Shown: positions 7,070-14,299, numbered from the stretch's first letter. The stretch: DNA of 18,175 nucleotides from JBFFSQ01 sp041572275 (GCA_041572275.1 JBFFSQ010000038.1:1-18175), one strand, 5' to 3'. Notes: a model not told the origin generated them from the sequence alone. Program-made: numbers and translations.

Positions 7070-9757
7070 ATGAGTGATCTCGACCAAGATAAAACAAAGA
7101 TTAGGTCTAATGCATCCACTATATCCACGTCAGAGGAGTTTGTCGATGTTATACCAGCTGATACAAACGATACACCCATTGATCTGAATGACAAAACACG
7201 CATAGCAATACCCGTCACTCAATCTTCCATGGATGATAAAACGCGTATTGCTGAACCTGGTTGTTATCAGTTTTCTGCTGGTGCTAAAAATGATGTTGTG
7301 GCTGATAATGTTGATTTGATCGATACAACTCTATTTAACCCTGAGGTTACTGCACCAGTTGATAAAACACGAGTAAGGCCTCCTGATCAGCTTGAAGTGA
7401 ATCATGACAGGATGGCTTCGTTATCGTCTCCAAATACGGATCATAACGAACATGGGGTATTAAAAGGTCGCTTTTTTCTGGAAGCAGTCCTCGGTGCTGG
7501 TGGTATGGGGGTTGTATATAAGGCCAAAGATTCCCTCAAGGTGGAAGCCCAGGATCGTGATCCTTATCTCGCTATCAAGGTTTTAAGTGATGAGTTTAAG
7601 TCTCATCCTGAAGCTTTTATTTCATTGCAGCGCGAATCACGAAAATCACAGCGTATAGCACATCCCAATATTGTAAATGTATATGATTTTGACCGTGATG
7701 GCGATACTGTCTTCATGACTATGGAGTTTCTTGATGGCAGTCCGCTTGATCAACTCATTAGGCAGTATAAATCAACAGGCCTGCCCACAGATGATGCATG
7801 GGAAATTATAAAAGGCATGTCGTCAGCCTTGTCGCATGCTCATGCCGAAAATATTATTCATTCAGATTTTAAACCCGGGAATGTTTTTGTTACTAATAGA
7901 GGTATAGCTAAAGTATTCGATTTTGGCATTGCTCGAGCAGTCGCTCAGGTTGAGCATCTAGATGATAATCCTGAAGACCGGACGGTTTTTGATGCAGGAA
8001 ATCTCGGTGCACTTACGCCTGCGTATGCCAGTCTTGAAATGCTGCAGGGTGAAGAGCCGGATGTACGTGATGATATATATGCGCTCGGATGTGTGGCTTA
8101 TGAGCTGTTTACAGGTGAGCATCCATATAACAAAGTACCAGCAGATGAGGCAGAAAGGCAGGGCTTGAAGCCAAAGCGGATTTCTAATATTAAGAAATAT
8201 CAGTGGCGTGCAATTGAAAAAGCAATTGCATTTAGACGTGAAGATCGTATTGAAAGTGTGGAGCAATTTGTTGATGCTTTATTTCCGAGTATAAAGGCTA
8301 ATAATCGGCTGGTTTCAATATTTGCTGTGTTGTTGTCTGTTGTGGTAATTAGTTATTTCTCGATTTTTAAGGATGACTCTATAGATCCTTATTCGGAATT
8401 CGATATACGCAATGAGCTTGAACTAAAAATTAAAATCGATTTTTACAAGGAGGATCTTGAGGCATTAATTAAAAATCCAACTTTCAGTGATCCATGGCAG
8501 GATTCTACCTGGAAGGACGTAGCGGATTTGAAAATACTTACTCAAGGCAAGGAAACTTGGTTAGATGATAAAATACGAGTTATATATACGCTTTATTTAA
8601 ACGAAATATCTTTAGCCATAAAGGAATATAAATATACCAGAGCAAAAAGATTAATTGATAACGCTAAACGTTATACAGAAGATGAGTCTGAGCTTGTTAT
8701 AAAAAGTAAAGAAATTGCATCGGCTATTGAGCGTGATAGAGTCAGAAAAGACATACAAGCAAAGAAGCAGCAGGAGAATTTGCTAGTGCAGCAGCAAGAG
8801 CTGGAGTCAAAGAAGCAGCAACTGACTCAAGAGCAAAAAGAAAAACAGATTTTTGATGTGGCGCTTGAAAATGTCAACAATCAGCTCAAGTGTCAGGGGC
8901 GTCTTAATATGCGCAATCTAGATGCAGCTATTGAAAAGCTTCGCGGTCTCGATCGCAATCGTTATATAAGCCTAGAACAGTCGATTATAAAGTCACTTGG
9001 CGGCTGTATTACACAAATCGGTAAGGCATTTCCAGAAAGGGCATTAGAAGCAAAAAAACATAGTTTACGAATTTTTAAAGATAGTCAGCTTCTGGCCGGG
9101 TTGAAAATACAGGCCCGAGATCCCTGTGATCAGTCGCTGGCCGGTCTGGGTGCGAGAGGGAAACGGGCTGTTTGTAAGGATAAAGTAAAAGATATAGGAG
9201 CTGGCCCTGTATTAGTGGTGATACCAGGTAACAATAAAATAAAACCGTTTGCCATTGGTAAGTATGAAGTTTCAGTTGAAGAGTTGAATAAGTTTTGTAA
9301 GAGATCATCAGTCTGTAATCTTGTAAAGGGACGTGATGGTGAGTCGCCTGCATCTGAAATGGATTTCAAAGTCGTTAAGGCTTATTTGAAGTGGTTAAGT
9401 AAGCAATCAGGTCAGAAGTATCGGTTACCAACTAAAAATGAATGGATCTATGCAGCAAAATCTCGTCGTAAAAAACTCGATGCCAATCGAAATTGTAAGC
9501 TTAGTACCCGTGGTATTCAAAAGGGACAGGAACTGGTTAAAGCTAGCATTGGAAAGCAGAATAGCTGGGGTCTGGTTAACTATGTGGGTAATGTCCAGGA
9601 GTGGGTTTATGACAAAGGCCATAAACTGGTAGCTGTAGGTGGTTCATACAGGGAATCCATGGAAGATTGTGATATTACAACAACCAACACACATAATGGT
9701 TCTGCAGATCGGGCAACTGGCTTCAGGGTATTACGTGAATTGAGGATTGACTCGTGA
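7070..9757 (+). CDS. ppkA: T6SS Ser/Thr kinase PpkA with C-terminal TagR-like (SUMF1/FGE-fold) domain
   Basis: This 895-residue protein has four parts. (1) The N-terminus (1-130) contains DKT motifs at Thr9, Thr43, Thr58 and Thr100 (DKTKIR, DKTRIA, DKTRIA, DKTRVR). (2) A Hanks-type kinase domain spans about 133-400: Gly loop GAGGMG (142-147), Lys170 in AIKVL, Glu189, catalytic HSDFKPGN (264-271), DFG 284-286, and D-x-YALGC. The canonical HRD is HSD, so it is a non-RD kinase. (3) One membrane helix at about 413-432 is followed by a Gln/Lys-rich coiled coil at about 553-600. (4) The C-terminal domain, about 705-893, has the sulfatase-modifying-factor pattern: KYEVSVEELNKFC, YRLPTKNEWIYAA, NYVGNVQEWVYD, VGGSYRES, GFRVLRE. 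By topology this domain is periplasmic. In Pseudomonas, TagR is a separate protein of this fold that promotes PpkA activity. The catalytic Cys pair of true formylglycine-generating enzymes is not seen. The start lies 11 bp after pppA. Confidence 0.93.
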   Translation: MSDLDQDKTKIRSNASTISTSEEFVDVIPADTNDTPIDLNDKTRIAIPVTQSSMDDKTRIAEPGCYQFSAGAKNDVVADNVDLIDTTLFNPEVTAPVDKTRVRPPDQLEVNHDRMASLSSPNTDHNEHGVLKGRFFLEAVLGAGGMGVVYKAKDSLKVEAQDRDPYLAIKVLSDEFKSHPEAFISLQRESRKSQRIAHPNIVNVYDFDRDGDTVFMTMEFLDGSPLDQLIRQYKSTGLPTDDAWEIIKGMSSALSHAHAENIIHSDFKPGNVFVTNRGIAKVFDFGIARAVAQVEHLDDNPEDRTVFDAGNLGALTPAYASLEMLQGEEPDVRDDIYALGCVAYELFTGEHPYNKVPADEAERQGLKPKRISNIKKYQWRAIEKAIAFRREDRIESVEQFVDALFPSIKANNRLVSIFAVLLSVVVISYFSIFKDDSIDPYSEFDIRNELELKIKIDFYKEDLEALIKNPTFSDPWQDSTWKDVADLKILTQGKETWLDDKIRVIYTLYLNEISLAIKEYKYTRAKRLIDNAKRYTEDESELVIKSKEIASAIERDRVRKDIQAKKQQENLLVQQQELESKKQQLTQEQKEKQIFDVALENVNNQLKCQGRLNMRNLDAAIEKLRGLDRNRYISLEQSIIKSLGGCITQIGKAFPERALEAKKHSLRIFKDSQLLAGLKIQARDPCDQSLAGLGARGKRAVCKDKVKDIGAGPVLVVIPGNNKIKPFAIGKYEVSVEELNKFCKRSSVCNLVKGRDGESPASEMDFKVVKAYLKWLSKQSGQKYRLPTKNEWIYAAKSRRKKLDANRNCKLSTRGIQKGQELVKASIGKQNSWGLVNYVGNVQEWVYDKGHKLVAVGGSYRESMEDCDITTTNTHNGSADRATGFRVLRELRIDS

Positions 9758-9981
9758 GTGATATAAGTTATTCGAAGGCATTACGTAATTTGTCAAAGGA
9801 TTATTATCAGAATCATCTTGGATTTGAAGACTATCGTGCTCAACGAAAAACTGTACTCGATATGATTGATGAAGAGTTTAATGGCCGTAAGATGAATGAT
9901 GAAGAGGAGGCTAAAATAGAGGGGTCATCAATTTTGATGAAAACCATCGCTTTTTTCAAAAATAATGACATCGTTGATTAA
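9754..9981 (+). CDS. Small T6SS-operon protein of unknown function (75 aa)
   Basis: I do not recognise a named family. The ORF begins with GTG at 9754, which overlaps the TGA of ppkA (9755-9757) in a GTGA arrangement. This strongly suggests translational coupling and hence a real gene. The protein is soluble, with no signal peptide or membrane helix, and rich in Asp, Glu, Lys and Tyr. It looks mainly helical, with the pattern ALRNLSKDYYQNHLGFEDYRAQR then LLDMIDEEF-like spacing (written here as separate pieces; the real second piece is VLDMIDEEF). The Y-x(4)-G-x(2)-x-Y-R-x-x-R layout resembles short helical hairpins found at the ends of other regulatory proteins, but this is only a resemblance. 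Its place after the kinase suggests a regulatory or adaptor role in the same pathway, which is inference. It is the last gene before a 400-bp gap. Confidence 0.75.
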   Translation: MSDISYSKALRNLSKDYYQNHLGFEDYRAQRKTVLDMIDEEFNGRKMNDEEEAKIEGSSILMKTIAFFKNNDIVD

Positions 9982-10313
9982 AGTTTTCGTCAATAGTTAT
10001 CGAACATAGGCCTCAATTAATTTCTTGTACATCCTGGCAGTATTAGCTGTTTCTAACAGTTGAATGTTGTATCCTTAAATATCATATGGTTTTTCAGCAT
10101 AAGTAATTATGGTCGCTATGGTTGATTTGGCCAGTTCAATCATGATTCGCCTATTAGATTCGTCATGTCTTCAATGGCTAAATAGTCGCTATAGCAACAT
10201 CTGTCACTTACTAGCTATTTTTGCCATCACGTTGAGTATGCAGGTGAAGTATGTGGAGCCTGAATGTTAAATGTGCGGTTAGGTGTGGTTGACCATGCGA
10301 TCTGGCTAATATA
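9982..10313. other. Non-coding gap between the T6SS operon and purE
   Basis: No convincing gene is seen between the last T6SS gene and the purE promoter. A 53-codon ORF at 10109-10270 has no ribosome binding site and was not accepted. There is only a short hairpin (CTGTT/AACAG around a TCT loop, near 10049-10061) and no U-rich intrinsic terminator, so termination of the T6SS operon may be Rho-dependent or lie elsewhere. Confidence 0.5.
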
Positions 10314-10342
10314 TTCGCAAACTGGAGTTAATCATATATAAT
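10314..10342 (+). promoter_or_regulatory. Sigma70-type promoter of purE-purK
   Basis: A -35 box TTCGCA (10314-10319) is separated by 17 bases from a perfect -10 box TATAAT (10337-10342). Transcription should start near 10349, leaving a short leader before purE. The same pair of hexamers with the same 17-base spacer precedes argG in this window. No PurR-like operator was recognised. Confidence 0.75.
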
Positions 10343-10385
10343 AAGCGGTTTTTTCCGAATCCAGATGGGTCATATAGGCATAGAC

Positions 10386-10880
10386 ATGGCAAACAAGAAA
10401 GTGGGTGTGGTAATGGGTAGCAACAGTGACTGGCCCGTTATGCAGCATGCCGTACAGCAACTGGAAGCTTTTGGTGTGGAGTATGAAGCACGTGTGGTTT
10501 CAGCGCACCGAACACCGGATTTATTGTTTGAATATGCGGCAACTGCCCGTGAGCGTGGTCTGGCCTGTATTATCGCTGGTGCCGGTGGAGCAGCTCACCT
10601 ACCAGGCATGCTGGCGGCTAAAACCACGGTGCCGGTATTGGGCGTACCTGTGAATTCACGTTACCTAAAAGGTATGGATTCGTTATTATCAATTGTGCAG
10701 ATGCCGAAAGGTGTGCCTGTCGCGACTTTTGCAATTGGTGAGGCTGGAGCGGCAAATGCAGCGCTGTATGCTGTGGCACTGTTGGCTATTAGTGATGATG
10801 ATCTGGCCGAGCGGCTCGCTGATTTTCGCGCCGATCAGCAAGATGCTGTTCTGGCCATGGATCTGCCCCCTGAAGAATAA
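10386..10880 (+). CDS. purE: N5-carboxyaminoimidazole ribonucleotide mutase (PurE, class I)
   Basis: PurE converts N5-CAIR, made by PurK, to CAIR in de novo purine synthesis. Family motifs are complete: MGSNSDWPVM (10-19), VSAHRTPD (38-45), the active-site loop GAGGAAHLPGM (65-75) with His71, PVLGVPV, and DSLLSIVQMPKGVPVAT. The C-terminus GEAGAANAALYA is typical. From ATG 10386 the product is 164 residues, matching class I PurE. An in-frame ATG at 10365 would add seven residues (MGHIGID). I prefer 10386 because a TAGG at 10375-10378 lies 7 bases upstream and because the homologous core starts soon after; the longer form cannot be excluded. purK follows after 16 bp, and both share the promoter at 10314-10342. 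Confidence 0.96.
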   Translation: MANKKVGVVMGSNSDWPVMQHAVQQLEAFGVEYEARVVSAHRTPDLLFEYAATARERGLACIIAGAGGAAHLPGMLAAKTTVPVLGVPVNSRYLKGMDSLLSIVQMPKGVPVATFAIGEAGAANAALYAVALLAISDDDLAERLADFRADQQDAVLAMDLPPEE

Positions 10881-10896
10881 CTCGGAGTGTCCTTGA

Positions 10897-12018
10897 ATGC
10901 TTTTACCCGGCGCAACATTAGGTGTACTTGGGGGTGGCCAGCTAGGTCGCATGTTCTGTGTGGCTGCCCGTACTATGGGATACCAGACTGTGGTGCTGGA
11001 CCCGGACGCAAGAAGCCCGGCTGGACGTATCGCTGATCATCATATCCAGGCTGGATATACTGATCAGGCGGCTCTGGATCAGATGGCCGCACAATGCGAT
11101 GCGATAACCACTGAATTTGAAAACGTGCCTGCAGCTAGTTTGCGCTACCTGGCTGAAAAGAAACCTGTTTTTCCTTCCGCTGATGCGGTTGAGATTGCCC
11201 AGAATCGTGTTCACGAGAAAAATTTTGCACAATCGGCCGGGCTAGAGCCCGCACCCTTTGCCGCCATTAGCCATGAAGATGAACTCGCAGCGGCGATTAA
11301 GTCTATTGGCGTTCCGGCCATTCTTAAGACTGCTACCATGGGCTATGACGGCAAGGGTCAGTTTGTTGTATCCAGTCTGGAACAGGCTGTTGATGCTTTT
11401 CGAAGCATGAACGGTGTTGAATGTGTGCTGGAACAGAAGCTGGATCTGAAACAGGAAATATCCGCATTATTAGCCCGCAATGCGGATGGTGAAGTAGCCT
11501 GTTATTTACCGGCCGAAAATGAACATCGTGGTGGTATTCTGCATCAGTCAATTGTACCGGCTCGTGTGAGCCAGGAATTGGTGGATGAGGCCAGGGCTAA
11601 AGCTATTAAACTGGCTGAAGCCATGAACTATACTGGCGTACTGGCAGTTGAGTTCTTTATTACTGGGGATAATCGTCTGATTTTCAATGAAATGGCGCCG
11701 CGTCCGCATAATAGTGGTCACTATACTAAGGATGCTGCCGTTACCTCGCAGTTTGAACAGCAAGTACGGGTGATGTGTGGCCTCAAACCCGGTGATGTCA
11801 GGCTAATGTCTCCAGTGGTAATGGTGAATCTGCTGGGTGATCTGTGGCACCCTGACTGGACCTATTTGTTTAATCACACAGGCGTCAAGTTGCACCTGTA
11901 TGGTAAAGATGAGGCCCGGGCTGGGCGTAAAATGGGGCACTACAATGTGCTGGCAAAAGATATCGAATCAGCCCTCGAAGTAGCTGAGCAGGTATTCTCT
12001 CACTTGTCAGCAGAATGA
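10897..12018 (+). CDS. purK: N5-carboxyaminoimidazole ribonucleotide synthase (PurK)
   Basis: PurK is the ATP-grasp enzyme that carboxylates AIR with bicarbonate and ATP to N5-CAIR, the substrate of PurE encoded just upstream. The N-terminal motif VLGGGQLGRM lies at residues 10-19. The middle part has DAITTEFENVP, LKTATMGYDGKGQ (ATP-grasp lysine and glycine loop) and VLEQKLDLKQEISALLAR. The ATP/metal-binding segment NEMAPRPHNSGH is at 264-275. At 373 residues it is of family length. The ATG at 10897 follows GGAG (10884-10887) at 9 bases. Base composition is visibly richer in G and C than in the T6SS block upstream, so the two regions may have different histories. Confidence 0.97.
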   Translation: MLLPGATLGVLGGGQLGRMFCVAARTMGYQTVVLDPDARSPAGRIADHHIQAGYTDQAALDQMAAQCDAITTEFENVPAASLRYLAEKKPVFPSADAVEIAQNRVHEKNFAQSAGLEPAPFAAISHEDELAAAIKSIGVPAILKTATMGYDGKGQFVVSSLEQAVDAFRSMNGVECVLEQKLDLKQEISALLARNADGEVACYLPAENEHRGGILHQSIVPARVSQELVDEARAKAIKLAEAMNYTGVLAVEFFITGDNRLIFNEMAPRPHNSGHYTKDAAVTSQFEQQVRVMCGLKPGDVRLMSPVVMVNLLGDLWHPDWTYLFNHTGVKLHLYGKDEARAGRKMGHYNVLAKDIESALEVAEQVFSHLSAE

Positions 12019-12130
12019 AGTTCGCATTTATCACAATCCTCGATTGATGTTTATCTGGGCTAAAGCCATAATGGACTAATAACTAAAATCCAGGCAAAGC
12101 CGCTTACAAATAAGCAGGTAGCATCGCACT

Positions 12131-12571
12131 ATGAGTTTTTCTGATCCGGTGAAAGAGTTTGAGGGTCTGCTAGATCGACCTGAAAACAGTAGCATGATTG
12201 CATTCCTCAAGAAGCATCAGCCTTCTGCACACACGGATATGGTTGAGCTGCTGGTGAAATCGACTGAAAACTTGCCCGATGTGCATTTCTACTGCCCGGA
12301 TACAGATAACCATGCTTATTACCTGGCACATACTAAAGACGGCATTATGTTTGCCGCTGCAATTGGTTTAAGCGCCCTTATGTATCGCTTGCCCAAGCAG
12401 GCGGTGTCTGGAGCGCTGGTTAAAGGTGGTGAAATTTTTAAAGACGTGGGTGAAAGCTGGATCAGCTTTAATCCTTTCTGGCCAGAAGATAACAATAGAA
12501 AACACCTGGATGAAATGAAACAGTGGTGTAAGCTGGCCTACCATCATGCAATTGCATTACAGAACAATTAA
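12131..12571 (+). CDS. Hypothetical protein, 146 aa
   Basis: I do not recognise the family. The ORF is preceded by AGGT at 12116-12119, a weak and rather distant ribosome binding site, and has codon use similar to its neighbours, so it is probably a real gene. The protein looks cytoplasmic. It opens with an amphipathic part (DPVKEFEGLL), contains the segment HFYCPDTDNHAYYLA at about 52-66, then a more hydrophobic stretch IMFAAAIGLSALMY at about 72-85 that is rather short and interrupted for a membrane helix. The C-terminus is rich in Trp, His and charged residues (SWISFNPFWPED, KQWCKLAYHH). It lies 112 bp after purK and 44 bp before another unknown gene on the same strand, so it may share transcription with either. 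Confidence 0.7.
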   Translation: MSFSDPVKEFEGLLDRPENSSMIAFLKKHQPSAHTDMVELLVKSTENLPDVHFYCPDTDNHAYYLAHTKDGIMFAAAIGLSALMYRLPKQAVSGALVKGGEIFKDVGESWISFNPFWPEDNNRKHLDEMKQWCKLAYHHAIALQNN

Positions 12572-12615
12572 ATCTAAATAATACTAATTCGTAAATAACA
12601 ACTTCGGGTAAGGAT

Positions 12616-13125
12616 ATGGGACTCTTAATGCCCACGGCTATGCGCTTTTATAAAATAAGTGCCCTTCTGGGTACCGTATTTATTGTAGCGACCGTTAGTT
12701 TTGCATGGATTCAAATTCAAAAATTTGAAAACTCTGTCAATGATATTTTCGAAAATATTGTTATTACTCAGCTTGAAGTTGATGGTTTAAAACTAGAGCT
12801 GGAGCATATTAATAAAGCCCTTGCATTGGGCAGTCATACTGATGATAAAGAATCTGTGGCAACAGTAGATAAAGTGCCATATACCGATTATGAAATTCAG
12901 CATCTGGAAAATGAAAAAAATTCTATTCTCCTGCATATAAAAGAAAAAGAGCTTGAGCTGGCGGGGTCTTCAGGTATGAAGAAGCATGTAATGAATGAGG
13001 TTCGTTTTGTTTTTGTTATGGCTTTTTCTGGTTTGTTAGTTGGTACGTTAATGGCGGTTCTGGGTTATCTGGGCTGGTATTTCAAACTTGAGTTTTTTGA
13101 AGATCGTAGAAGACAACGTCGATAG
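12616..13125 (+). CDS. Hypothetical inner-membrane protein with periplasmic coiled coil, up to 169 aa
   Basis: I do not recognise the family. The architecture is clear: a first membrane helix at about residues 14-30 (ISALLGTVFIVATVSFAW), a helical, probably coiled-coil region rich in Leu, Glu and Lys at about 35-120 (QLEVDGLKLELEHINKAL and NEKNSILLHIKEKELEL), a second membrane helix at about 129-152 (FVMAFSGLLVGTLMAVLGYL), and a basic tail ending RRRQRR. By the positive-inside rule both ends are cytoplasmic and the coiled coil is periplasmic. The start is uncertain: AAGGA at 12610-12614 is only one base from ATG 12616. ATG 12628 or ATG 12640 (MRFYK) are in-frame alternatives with better spacing but cost 4 or 8 residues. 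It is followed by a 415-bp AT-rich region before phoH. Confidence 0.7.
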   Translation: MGLLMPTAMRFYKISALLGTVFIVATVSFAWIQIQKFENSVNDIFENIVITQLEVDGLKLELEHINKALALGSHTDDKESVATVDKVPYTDYEIQHLENEKNSILLHIKEKELELAGSSGMKKHVMNEVRFVFVMAFSGLLVGTLMAVLGYLGWYFKLEFFEDRRRQRR

Positions 13126-13412
13126 TGGCAAAAATTATTCTTGATCGATGAAATATAAGCTATTGATTCTGATTGATATGTAGTTTGCAGCAATGATCAT
13201 TGCGTTCAGTTAAAAAAATATTAAAAAATACTTTTAAGTGATAATAATTCAACAATAACTTAAACAGGTTGTGTTTGCCATAAAATAAGCAAAAACTGCA
13301 GTTAGATTGTAAAAATCAGGGATGTTTTTTGCAAGACGGCCCTTAAAAATAACATTGACCTGTAGAGCTGTAAAGCATTTCAAAATAAAAAAGAAAAAAT
13401 AAATTTTAATCC
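13126..13412. other. AT-rich intergenic region upstream of phoH
   Basis: No gene is visible here. The stretch contains a 14-bp palindrome (GCAATGATCATTGC, 13190-13203) and several A/T runs. An especially A-rich block at 13381-13410 directly upstream of the phoH -35 box could serve as a promoter UP element. No intrinsic terminator for the upstream gene was found. Confidence 0.5.
13190..13203. repeat. 14-bp perfect palindrome
   Basis: GCAATGATCATTGC reads the same on both strands. It lies 65 bp after the preceding gene and about 210 bp upstream of the phoH promoter. It is not followed by a T run on either strand, so it is not an intrinsic terminator. An operator is possible, but no regulator is suggested by the sequence. 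Confidence 0.4.
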
Positions 13413-13441
13413 TTGACGCGATAAATCTGATCCTCTATAAA
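13413..13441 (+). promoter_or_regulatory. Strong sigma70-type promoter with A-rich UP element, for phoH
   Basis: TTGACG (13413-13418) and TATAAA (13436-13441) are separated by 17 bases. Both hexamers match consensus at five of six positions. The 30 bases upstream (13381-13410) are almost only A and T, as in UP elements. Transcription should start near 13448, giving a leader of about 93 nt before the phoH start. Confidence 0.75.
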
Positions 13442-13485
13442 AAAACTTAAGTCATAAATTCAACGGGAGGTGATGGTCGGCTCAA

Positions 13486-13548
13486 ATGCATAAGCGAAAA
13501 TTAACCGTAGATTACATCGATTTTATTCAAGGGTATTCATATGGCTAA
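13486..13548 (+). CDS. Possible 20-residue leader peptide overlapping the phoH start
   Basis: A short ORF begins at ATG 13486 (MHKRKLTVDY...) and ends with TAA at 13546-13548, 5 bases beyond the A of the next gene's ATG triplet (13541-13543), in another frame. Upstream at 13466-13474 lies GGAGGTGAT, a nine-base perfect complement to the 16S rRNA 3' end. Its spacing to this ATG is longer than optimal (about 11-15 bases), and to another ATG at 13473 (six codons) it is too short. The overlap would allow translational coupling. No attenuator-like run of a single amino acid is present. This is a candidate only. Confidence 0.35.
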   Translation: MHKRKLTVDYIDFIQGYSYG

Positions 13549-14296
13549 AAGATCTATTGCACAAAAAAGAGCAAGTAAATCGTCGCGAAGACGCGGGGGC
13601 GACAAATCAGTCGTCATCGATATAAATTCCCACAACGCTTATCTAGAAACGCAAGCCCCATCACCAAAAGTCGCCCCGCCTCTCCAAGCAAAAAATCCAG
13701 CACAAGCACAATACATCGCCGCGATAAAATCGCATAAGTTGACCTTTGGGATTGGTCCTGCAGGAACAGGTAAAAGTTATTGTGCGGGAGCTCTGGCCGC
13801 TGAGGAACTGGAAAACCGACGTATTGAGCGAATAGTTATCAGTCGTCCTGCTGTTGAAGCAGGGGAGAGTATGGGTTTTCTACCCGGTGATCTGCATGAA
13901 AAATTCGACCCTTATTTTGATGCGTTCAGAGACTGCCTGAATGAGCGTCTAGGCAAGGGCGTGGTTGATTGCGGTCTTAAGAACAAACGCATCGTGGTTT
14001 CGCCATTAGCTTATTTAAGAGGGAAAACTTTTAATAATGCCTTTGTAATACTCGATGAGGCGCAAAACTGTACCAGCACGCAATTAAAAATGTTTCTCAC
14101 CCGAATAGGTGAGAACTGTCGTGTGGTGGTGAATGGCGACATCCGTCAATCGGATATTGGGCATAAATCTGGATTACAGGATGCTATTGACAGACTGGGT
14201 AGTCTTGGTTCAGTATATGTTCATCAGTTTGAACATGAAGATATTGTTCGTAGTGGTTTGGTTCGAGATATAATTGAACGTTACGAATATATGTGA
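13541..14296 (+). CDS. phoH: PhoH-family P-loop ATPase (E. coli PhoH-like)
   Basis: PhoH proteins are cytoplasmic ATPases related to the helicase domain of RecD-like enzymes, thought to act on RNA; the exact role is not settled. Motifs: Walker A GPAGTGKS (72-79), SRPAVEAGESMGFLPGD, KFDPYFDAFRDCL, Walker B VILDEAQN (169-176), TQLKMFLTRIGE, and VVNGDIRQSD. The order and spacing match E. coli PhoH rather than the longer YbeZ or the PIN-PhoH fusions. At 251 residues it is shorter than E. coli PhoH, with a basic N-terminal tail (KRSIAQKRASKSSRRRGG) and a Pro/Ala-rich linker. The ATG at 13541 has AAGGG (13529-13533) 7 bases upstream. A strong promoter lies before the gene and an intrinsic terminator after it, so it looks monocistronic. 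Confidence 0.9.
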   Translation: MAKRSIAQKRASKSSRRRGGDKSVVIDINSHNAYLETQAPSPKVAPPLQAKNPAQAQYIAAIKSHKLTFGIGPAGTGKSYCAGALAAEELENRRIERIVISRPAVEAGESMGFLPGDLHEKFDPYFDAFRDCLNERLGKGVVDCGLKNKRIVVSPLAYLRGKTFNNAFVILDEAQNCTSTQLKMFLTRIGENCRVVVNGDIRQSDIGHKSGLQDAIDRLGSLGSVYVHQFEHEDIVRSGLVRDIIERYEYM

Positions 14297-14299
14297 TTT

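Noticed and set aside
10109..10270. A 53-codon ORF (MVAMVDLASS...) on the + strand between the T6SS block and purE, with a short hydrophobic stretch.
   Set aside because: No ribosome binding site before the ATG, no recognisable similarity, and its length is within what is expected by chance in non-coding DNA.
13126..13412. A Pho box upstream of phoH, expected by analogy with E. coli.
   Set aside because: No pair of CTGTCAT-like direct repeats is present; phosphate control cannot be claimed from this sequence.
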